Assembly (NCBI GenBank): GCA_011033025.1
Contig: WFMF01000217.1
Location: forward strand, 62,001 to 126,000
Reading direction: 5' to 3'
Length of the DNA: 64,000 nucleotides
Source of the DNA: Beroe forskalii
Lineage: Eukaryota > Ctenophora > Nuda > Beroida > Beroidae
Positions 56,701 through 64,000 of the stretch are shown here, piece by piece. The translations under genes were made by a program, and so were the position numbers. The notes under the pieces were generated by a model. The model was not told the origin of the DNA. It did no database searches and worked only from the letters and a program-made list of their open reading frames with translations. Positions within the stretch are counted from its first letter, which is position 1, and each line of letters begins with the position of its first letter.

Positions 56701-59700
56701 AACATCAAGAACCACCCTCGCCCAGACTTAATATGGAGAATAGATTTGACAGCTATACATTCGAGTGAAATGATTTTACCTGATCATGTAACCATACTGC
56801 TCATGAATCGATTCAATTCAGGTATCATTAACAACTTCAAATAACGTTTATTTCAAATCTGCAGATTTTGGAGGTCGGTTTCCAGCCCTGCTCTGAACAA
56901 AGGTCGAGCGAACACAGTTCCACCCCTCCCCAAATCCCCAACTTCTGAAGCTCCTAGCGGCAGTACCCAGATCATGCAGGTTACTCTACTCACCTACTTT
57001 TCTTTATTATAGTAAAAGTAAATTTTTTATAACTCCTAGCGGATCAAGGTTTTAAACTCACTTTTGATTCTTTAGTCCCTAAGTAAAGTGAGTTAGCTTG
57101 CAATTGATTGTCAGTTGAACGCGTTGTATCATATGGCAATGTCAATTAACAACCTTTTATTTCGAGTGAACGGTCATGCCTCAAACATTTTTTGACGGTT
57201 CAAAGGATGAGTCGAGAAAAACTATTTCAATCAAGGAAAACATAAATCCTATTGCACTTAAATAGGAGTATTAAAGCGGTCGACGTTTCATACTTCTTTA
57301 CTTCATGACTAACATGGCACTGTTCAATTTTCTAGAACAAGTTTCGGAATTTCCTTGTGTTCATATTGTGGAGGTATCTGTTGGAGTGTCCATCCCATTC
57401 CTTAACTTCTATCAGTCTGCCCTGAGATTTTGACGACAGTAAGCTGGTCCATGTCCTCCTTTCACCATCGTTAGTGCATTGGTCGTTGGCAGACTGTACT
57501 CCAACTACTACTCTACTGGACCACTCCTCTGCTTCTATGGCTCTTCTGTTGCTGCAAGCATTACTTTCAATGCATGCTTGGCTGGAGTTATTGTTGTTTT
57601 TTGCTCTACCGCGGCTAGAACCCTCACGTCTTACGATCGTTCGAAAGCTCAATTTCTTTCTTATCCGATCTTTTTTCTTTTGAGTCTTAACAACCCGTTT
57701 TGGATCGTTCACCTTCAAAGCGTTGCATGATTTCTTCTCTTAGTAGGATACTTCTTCTCTTGTTCATCTCCAGAGAAGAAGTTGAAGATCTTTGTTGCAG
57801 TTGGGAACAAAGGGTTCTCCATTGTAACCACAGAAAATAAAAACTGCTACCAAACACTAGTGTCAAGAATTCCTTGCCTAACATCTAACGCAAAACGTTG
57901 AGATTCTGAATTGGAACTTTTGTAAACTGCACGTGCAGATTATGTTGCCATGACAACTGAACTGCATATTTTTCAATTAAGTTCGTCATACTAAATTAAG
58001 ATGCGGGTCCAATCAGGTTAGTGTTTACCTCAGTCAAATTTACTGTTGAAACCAACTGTTTTATTTGCAGGCTGCCATGGGGAATTCTACTCTGAGTCCT
58101 CTTGATGAAAGACAAATCAGGCGCCTGATTGGAGACAGACGACTCATTCTTACACCACTTTTTCAGTGAGTAGTATTTTGTTTGATCGCTATCTAAATCA
58201 TGTCAATACTGATAGGTTCGATAGAGAGTTGGTTGGTACTACAGTCCAAAAAGTAGAAAACTCCTAAACTATAAAATTCGGTATATTCTTCTCAACGAAT
58301 TCAAACGCATTCAAAAAGATTTTCTTAAAATGTTTAAAACGCAATTTATAATCTGAATGACGTTCTGATAACATTGTTTATGTGACAAGTTAGCCAATAG
58401 ATTATTTGGCTTAAAATATATAGATAATTTAATTTTGTGAAGTTCACAATGAAAATAAAGTATGATAAATTATTCCACAAATTTAATAATAACAAGTTTT
58501 TAGATATAAAATAATAAAATTAAGTCACGTTTTTATTTATCTGACAATTTATCTGCATCAATGATTGGCTGACAACGAAACGGCCCTAAGACCTCTGTGA
58601 TCTTTTCTTCTGAAGAATGATGCACGTGTGCAAGAGATCACTCAGCCTGGCTCCTGAAATTATTAGGTATATGTTTGTCATCTTATATTTGACCTGATAA
58701 CTTAATTTGTAAAGAATTATACTCACGCACGTATCAAATTCTAACCGGAGGGGCCGCCAATTTGGTGCCCTTTTTAAGCTTACAAACTCAGTAGATTTTG
58801 TTAATTTTACAAAATTAATAAAGACCAAAAGGCTTACGTGTTATTGGCCAAAATATCAAAATTTGATGAAAGTAAATCTTAAGTGTAATTTCTGTAATCA
58901 GAAGTTACCCTTCTTATCAGAAAGGCTGCAAAGTGAAGCCGCTTTTTGATAGGAATGAAAAGCAATAACAAATACAATTTACGCTAATTTCACCGGAAAC
59001 TAAAACAGACTGTAGGGTGGCGTTACTGTAAAGCAGATTTAGCCGAATAATTTAATGTTTAGGCGAATAGATGCTAGTTACCAGATAAACTGATATCTCT
59101 AGCAATTATTATCAAACGTAAACTCATTTAAAGATTTAAGGAGTTTATTGTCTACAACTATTATCATTGTTATTAGTTATTAGTTATCATTATTTATTTA
59201 AGTAAGATATGTAAGTAAAAAGATAAAAAGATGTCCACAAGTGAGAGATCTATGTAAGTAAAAGGATAAAAAGATGACCACAAGTGACAGATATTAAAAC
59301 TAACCTGAGCCGTTGATTCTGATACTCTCCAGGGCAATGTCTCTTGAGTAGCCCAATTTCATTGCATACTGTACAAAATCTGGATGTGTCATTCTGGATA
59401 TCCTGTTGCGATACATGGTGTCGGTGTTACAAAACTTTAAAAGAACAACTGCCATTAAAAATGATAAAAAAGCGTTTTATATCGGTTTTATACGCGTTTG
59501 CCGTTTGCACGCGTTGCAGCTATAACATTGATTTCCTAAAATGATTTAAACGACCCACCTTAATAAAACAACTCATATGTAACCTAAGTTTGCTGACTAC
59601 TGAGCACTTAAGTTTAACTTCGCCCTTGTCGAAGTCATCTGTTGGTAGTTTTGCAAATTAATCAATCTCCCTTGAGAGACTTAAGGTTAACGTCAGAGAT

Positions 59701-60730
59701 GACTATCGCCGTTTAACGATTTCTGCAAATATGTGTAACTCGTGCAACATTTCCTATTTCTTTGACAAATAGATAACGCTCCGTGCGTGTGTTCGTTGAA
59801 CACATTGTGCTTCAATTCAAAATTCGTATTTAAAAATGAACCACAAATACAGAGGTTATATGAGTGTCTGTAATCACGGCTGTGCAGCTTTAAACGACTC
59901 AAATCCTAGGGAAGGGGGAGACACAAATATCGTGCTATCTCTGGTGGGGCTAAAGTACGTGAAATGAAATCATGTCACATTATCTGGAGTTGGTTTACCC
60001 TTGTTTCATCAGAGGACTAATTATTTAATTTTACTCGAGAAAGGACTATCTGACTCATAATTGTGCAAATTATATTGGTTTTATGCCAACGTATCATGTA
60101 AAGAACACCGTCCTAAATCCTCTAATGAAATTACCTTTTTATTTATTAGAACTCAGGGGCATGTAAAGTAAGAAAAATAAAACTGTAATTTAGACTTATC
60201 TTATCTGAAGCATCTCTCTAACAACATATGTTGATTTGAACTGGAAATATATGAGCAACCTCGCACCTAAAACAGGCCATGTTACGCTGCCAAGTAACCA
60301 CTCTAACGCATGGTTATGACGTCATCTCAACTGCGTGTTTCCTTTACACGACTTGTAAACCAGTTTGTTGGGCTGGGAATATATGGGCGTGGTGAACTTG
60401 TACGTGAAACGGGCTCCTACAAATATAATGAAAACTGAAATCGGGGTTTTTATATTAATTATAATTCGAGTGATATATACGAAATCTCCCATGGTTTCGT
60501 ATCAATATACTTCATAGGGCATGGTCATAAATCAACGATAATTCAGGATAAAATCAGCTCATGCTAGTACCTTACACGCTATCGTTGGTCGTTGGCGCAA
60601 CAGAAGTGCTGATAATGGAAGATTAGAAATCGATTTTCTTCATACTTTGATAAAGGCAGGGTTTTCTTCGAATTACTCAATTTGTTGAAGCCGGATGGGC
60701 TAGATGTTTTGGTAAAAGCTGCTCTCAAGG
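53712..60730 (+). CDS. Multi-exon gene, possible CARD (death-fold) protein, incomplete
   Basis: Exon 1 (53,712-53,810) starts with ATG, reads MANEEQVDSIRVIDSPSAEK..., and ends CTG/GTGAGT. Exon 2 (56,676-56,764) gives VEEWLQSAEHQEPPSPRLN, then RFDSYTF, and ends GA/GTGAAA. Exon 3 (56,865-56,979) completes that codon and gives FWRSVSSPALNKGRA...STQIMQ. Exon 4 (58,071-58,165) gives AAMGNSTLSPLDERQIRRLI, then GDRRLILTPLF, and ends CA/GTGAGT. Phases agree across all three introns. DERQIRRLIGDRRLILTPLF resembles the first CARD helix. Two later stretches fit the rest: ILDILLRYMV at 59,391-59,420 and DKGRVFFELLNLLKPDGLDV with LVKAAL at about 60,649-60,729, before GTAATT. BCL10-type CARDs have a comparable LLDYL...GLDTLV ending. 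The link between exon 4 and these is not resolved (frame and acceptor unclear). An immune or apoptosis adaptor role is inference only. Confidence 0.45.
55375..55579 (+). CDS. Candidate alternative exon of the CARD-like gene
   Basis: The segment has an acceptor ACACCGCAG before it and a donor AAG/GTGAGC after it. In the phase set by exon 1 it reads APSDDQMREPAGSEHALMSP, IIPRRQRDRIFSSPGLEY and VRGLEIGSDSQELL, then meets TAG at 55,555-55,557. Used after exon 1 it would give a 93-residue protein and end it there. Composition (S, P, E, R) is like the neighbouring exons. It may be an alternative terminal exon or carry a sequence error. Confidence 0.4.
55583..56245. repeat. 18-bp CCCACCCAGTCTTCATTA minisatellite
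   Basis: About 35 units, with a few shortened ones at both ends. It starts just after the GTGAGC donor at 55,580. Minus-strand frames read a repeated MKTGWV peptide, which is an effect of the 18-bp period. Confidence 0.92.
57300..57900 (-). other. Unrecognised open frames in the intron between exons 3 and 4
   Basis: The minus strand has a 128-codon frame (57,332-57,718), rich in K, R, S and N with KTQKKKDRIRKKLSF near its start, and an overlapping 65-codon frame upstream (57,687-57,884). I cannot assign a family. It may be a worn retroelement. Conservation is unknown. Confidence 0.25.
58166..60640. other. AT-rich intronic DNA, mostly featureless
   Basis: A direct repeat (AAGTAAAA(A/G)GATAAAAAGATG, CACAAGTGA) is seen at 59,210-59,290. 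Apart from the ILDILLRYMV stretch (59,391-59,420) and an acceptor-like CTCTCCAG at 59,325-59,332, no gene is supported. Confidence 0.4.
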
Positions 60731-60896
60731 GTAATTTACATTTCTGTATTCGTAAAAAATTAGTTATCAATTATTAGGTACTGTTGAAGATATTCATCCA
60801 ATGGAAGAAAAATAGATTACCAACTCCAAAACTGTCATAGGAAAAAAGTCACAAAACCAACTAGGAAATATATTCTAAACATAAATTATATATTCA

Positions 60897-61985
60897 CTAG
60901 CAGGCCTGTTGGGCCTGCGAATACATAGGTCACTCGGCGCTGCTAAGCAGCATTTCGTTCGCAAATTTTAAACACTCTAATTCAAATTGATTAAATACTT
61001 TTGACCGCATCAAAAAATTCCAATCAGATCAAAAGTTATGAGCAACGAAATCAAAACAGCATTAAACAGAAATAAACGTATGTACAATTTATCTGCACGT
61101 GCACTTTTTCCACTGCGCGCGCTGCCATGGTGCGTGACAGACACACAAAAAACAATTCGCAACTTTATATGAGAGAAAAGCAGGCCTGTTGGGCCTGAAA
61201 AGCTCAATCGGCGCTGCTACGCAGCACCTTGCTCACATCCTCGCAAATTCAAAACACCAAATCTCAAATTGATAAAATACGTTCCTATTTACCGCATCAA
61301 ATAATTCCAATCAGACAAAATGTTAAGAAGCAACGTACCTTACAAGATAAAATAACATTGGACAATAATCCCGGGGATCGAAATTTTGGGGTTCGAAAAT
61401 ATGGGGATTTTTTTCAAAAATCCCCAAATTAAATTAGGGGATTTTCACCTTTTTTCAAATTCGAAAAAATAAGGTAACCTCTGGGAATAAATCCGAACTT
61501 CAGGAAGGCCAATATCACTGAGGTGATCGATGTAGTAGAATTTCCAGTAAAAGATCCCTTTAATCGAGTCGAGTGTAGAAGGTTTTATTTGGAATAACTG
61601 CATTTTAGAAATTTTGAACTCTTCTGCACTGATATACTTATTTAAATTTGTCTGGGAATTCCATATTTCATGCACTGTAAGTCAAATCACAAACCTGCAA
61701 TTAACTAATTTGGGGAAATAATTTTGGGGATCGAAATTTTGGGGGAACGTAAATATGGGAATTTTTTCGAAAAATACCCAAATTTCGTACCTACTACCTT
61801 TTAAATATGTCTCGTAAGGTAATCAAAATAGCAATAAAAAGAAATGAACGCGCCCGCAATTCATCTGCACGTGCACATTCCCCATTCTGCGCGCGTTTCC
61901 ATGGTTCATGTCAGACAAACAGAAAACAGAAAACGCAACTTTATTAATAGGAAGACTAGCAGGCTTTCTGGGTTTGCAAATACAC
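60897..61985. repeat. Duplicated Helitron-like module (AGCAGGCCTGTTGGGCCTG)
   Basis: The first copy runs from CTAGCAGGCCTGTTGGGCCTG at 60,897 to about 61,178 (GCAACTTTATAT). The second starts at 61,181 and resumes at about 61,806 after an insertion of about 440 bp, ending at about 61,950. A third start is at 61,965. On the minus strand the start reads as a short hairpin followed by CTAG and T, like a Helitron 3' end. Shared internal marks are CATCTGCACGTGCAC-like and CAGACAAAC-like motifs. Confidence 0.5.
61370..61800. mobile_element. Insertion splitting the second module, flanked by direct GGGGATCGAAATTTTGGGG copies
   Basis: The segment starts near CCCGGGGATCGAAATTTTGGGG (61,371) with TTCGAAAATATGGGGATT, and a similar unit ends it (61,728-61,790). 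The middle is non-coding. It looks like two copies of a small repeat around unique DNA. The element type is unknown. Confidence 0.4.
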
Positions 61986-62447
61986 CTTTGATATTTATTA
62001 ATTTGATATCATAAACCCAACTTACTCATTTAGATTACTTGCACGATACTGGAATGATCTGGAATGATCTTAAATTTCTATGAAAGCATGGATCAATTAA
62101 ATCTATCGATTTCTAAGATTGAAATAGCAGTGAGATAACTTATTGAACAAGAAGGAAGTGTGCACCGAGAAGCCTAAAACACTTTACTTGAATAGAAAAA
62201 TATACGAATTCGTCAAGATTATGACATATTTGGAAAGTAAACTCTACGAATTATTCAAGTTCGTGTGAATTGTGATATCAATACTAGTACGACGAATCTA
62301 GTGCGGCTCTTGAATACCAAATGGCGATAACAAATTGAGCACCAGAATTCTTGGTAAAATTGTTTTCTTTTTCTAATCCAGAATCTTCCGGTTCCAAACC
62401 ATCCTAACGCGTCCCTTATCTTACTACTTATAATTCTTCATCATATA

Positions 62448-62490
62448 TAAATAAATAAATAAATAAATATATATCTGTCTGTCTGTCCGG
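62448..62490. repeat. AAATA microsatellite followed by CTGT repeats
   Basis: Short (AAAT)n run and then TCTGTCTGTCTGTCCGG. Such a tract is common inside Helitron-type elements; here it lies about 300 bp before the CTAG end. Confidence 0.6.
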
Positions 62491-62735
62491 TTTATGATTT
62501 CTTTCTGTTCGGTGGCTTATATATAGACACAGATTTTTCTGACACCACTCAGTAGCCAATCAAGCATGCCGATTGCCGATGATCGGAATGTTCATACCAG
62601 TGACGTTTGACACCACCTGACATATAGACATCACATAGAGGAGTAGGCACACCCGATTAAAATATGACCTCATCACTGATAAAAACTACTGCATTATACT
62701 GTACGAATTGCTGAAGCAAAAAAAAATTGTGAACG

Positions 62736-62762
62736 GTGGCCGGAGGCCACGGGCCCTGCTAG
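62736..62762 (+). mobile_element. Helitron-type 3' terminus
   Basis: GTGGCC-GGA-GGCCAC forms a 6-bp stem hairpin (62,736-62,750). Eight bases later CTAG ends at 62,762 and is followed by T. This hairpin-spacer-CTRR/T order is the classic Helitron 3' end. The 5' end was not located, and no Rep/helicase gene is in view, so it belongs to a non-autonomous copy. Confidence 0.65.
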
Positions 62763-64000
62763 TCTTTAAAATTACTGAACACTTGAATAATTAAACATCA
62801 TTGGTTGATTTTTATGTGTCAGCCCCGATTTCACAATGACATAATATGCCCAAAAAACAGTAAAAATTTATTATTTCCTAGATTCATTTATTTCACTATA
62901 AAGCACTAAGACTGAAAAAACAGGAAAGAAAATTTCGATTTGGGAAAAGAAGAATAAATCAGATACGGAGACTGCTCGGAATATAGGTTCATGTAATATG
63001 AAAACCTCCCCCTTCCTCGTATTAATAAACCAGCTGCGATGTAATTATCATTGTACTTCATACTGTACCTTGAAATTTATTAATATGGTTTATCTAATAA
63101 TTCAATTAGAATTTCGTGGAAACGCAAAAAAGGGGTGGTAAACAATGAACCGCCAGCCTCGGTCATCACGAACACATTGAACAGGCAGCACGCAATGTCT
63201 GTTGTGACGTCATACCCCGTACACAATGTGTTTAGATTTCTACTTTTTAGGAAAATATTATGCCATCATAACGAGCCTAGGACATCAGGATTATATTATG
63301 ACATCATCAATACACGAATTCTGTAAATATGATATGGGGTTTTATCGCAAAGGTTTGTGCATCGTATAATTTGACCAACAGAGATTAGGCAAGATACCGT
63401 AGGGGAGCGATGGGGCAAATGGGACCCTAAAATTCTAAAGTCTGTAGAGTTTTCATTTTAGTCGATTTCCATGAAATTTTTTGCATAGATACTCGCTATT
63501 GCCTGTAGATTGGTGTACTAACACCAAACTTCACCATTCCGCGCCCATTTTGTGGGTGTGGCCTCATCCCGTTTGGCCAACCCTCGTTTGATTTTCCTGT
63601 GAAAGTATGTCAAATGGGACCCACCTAAATAGCCCAAATGGGATATCCCATTTGACCAACTCCCAGTATCCCATTTAACATCTTGTATTTAAACTATAAT
63701 TTTTGGATGCCTGGAAAGTGCGAATGAAATAGGAATACATTTTAACGGTAAGATGATAAAGTTTAAACCATGTCCCAATTGAATAGAAAATTAGAAAAAC
63801 CTTAGTGGGTCAAATGGGATATAGTAAAATGGCCAAATGGGATATCCCATATTACAAATTCATGAGTATCCCATTTTACAATCTATATGGCAATTCGATT
63901 TATGGCTAATTAACATATTAGACTATCATTAACCAACCAAAAAGCCATCAATCACTGGAGAATACATAATGATGAATTAAATACAATCAAACATAAAGAG
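62763..64000. other. Final stretch with CCAAATGGGATATCCCATTTG palindromes
   Basis: No gene is seen. From about 63,410 to 63,900 the motif CAAATGGGA recurs in both orientations, including a palindrome at 63,636-63,657 and a second at about 63,833-63,850. This looks like a MITE-type repeat, but its ends could not be fixed. Confidence 0.45.

Overview
The window is nuclear DNA from an animal, most likely an invertebrate with a compact but transposon-rich genome. The support is spliced genes with GT-AG introns and coding signatures of metazoan TM9SF2. It also carries non-LTR retrotransposon fragments, a tRNA-derived SINE, Helitron-type ends, several DNA-transposon families and degenerate TTAGGG-like repeats. 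I cannot name the species. Two stretches (about 30.44-30.87 kb and 39.78-40.13 kb) look like poor-quality base calls, as at the ends of old capillary reads. No bacterial genes, rRNA genes or CRISPR array were seen.

Region 1 (1-18.5 kb) is one giant foldback. The left arm (1 to about 4,330) is repeated inverted at about 6,790-18,530. Its outer parts are an 11-bp-type TAGCCCCTCAC/TAGCCCCTTAC minisatellite. The right arm carries two later insertions: a Helitron-like element (8,167-9,802) and a second foldback (10,523-15,294) that holds a LINE RNase H fragment and another DNA element. The loop holds a possible peptidyl-amidating-lyase exon.

Region 2 (18.8-27.2 kb) holds a 3.55-kb foldback flanked by TCA, which contains a SINE, and a 3.84-kb MULE-type foldback flanked by an 8-bp duplication. 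The MULE-type element contains a MULE transposase fragment and a LINE ORF1 remnant.

Region 3 (28.35-52.2 kb) is a head-to-head inverted duplication of the C-terminal half of a TM9SF2-like gene. The minus-strand copy has seven exons and the plus-strand copy eight. In a 210-bp exon the copies differ at 11 sites, all synonymous, so both have been constrained (or are very divergent alleles). A 200-codon antisense reading frame in one intron is also conserved in both copies. Each copy has its own transposon insertions, with the other copy as the empty site. The plus copy has several changes at splice sites: a duplicated acceptor/exon array, a lost acceptor AG, duplicated donors and a MITE inserted in a donor.

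Region 4 (52.2-64 kb) has the TM9SF2 3' flank, then a plus-strand multi-exon gene beginning at 53,712. Its later exons read like a CARD (death-fold) domain. An 18-bp minisatellite lies in one intron. The end of the window holds Helitron-like ends and a palindromic repeat.
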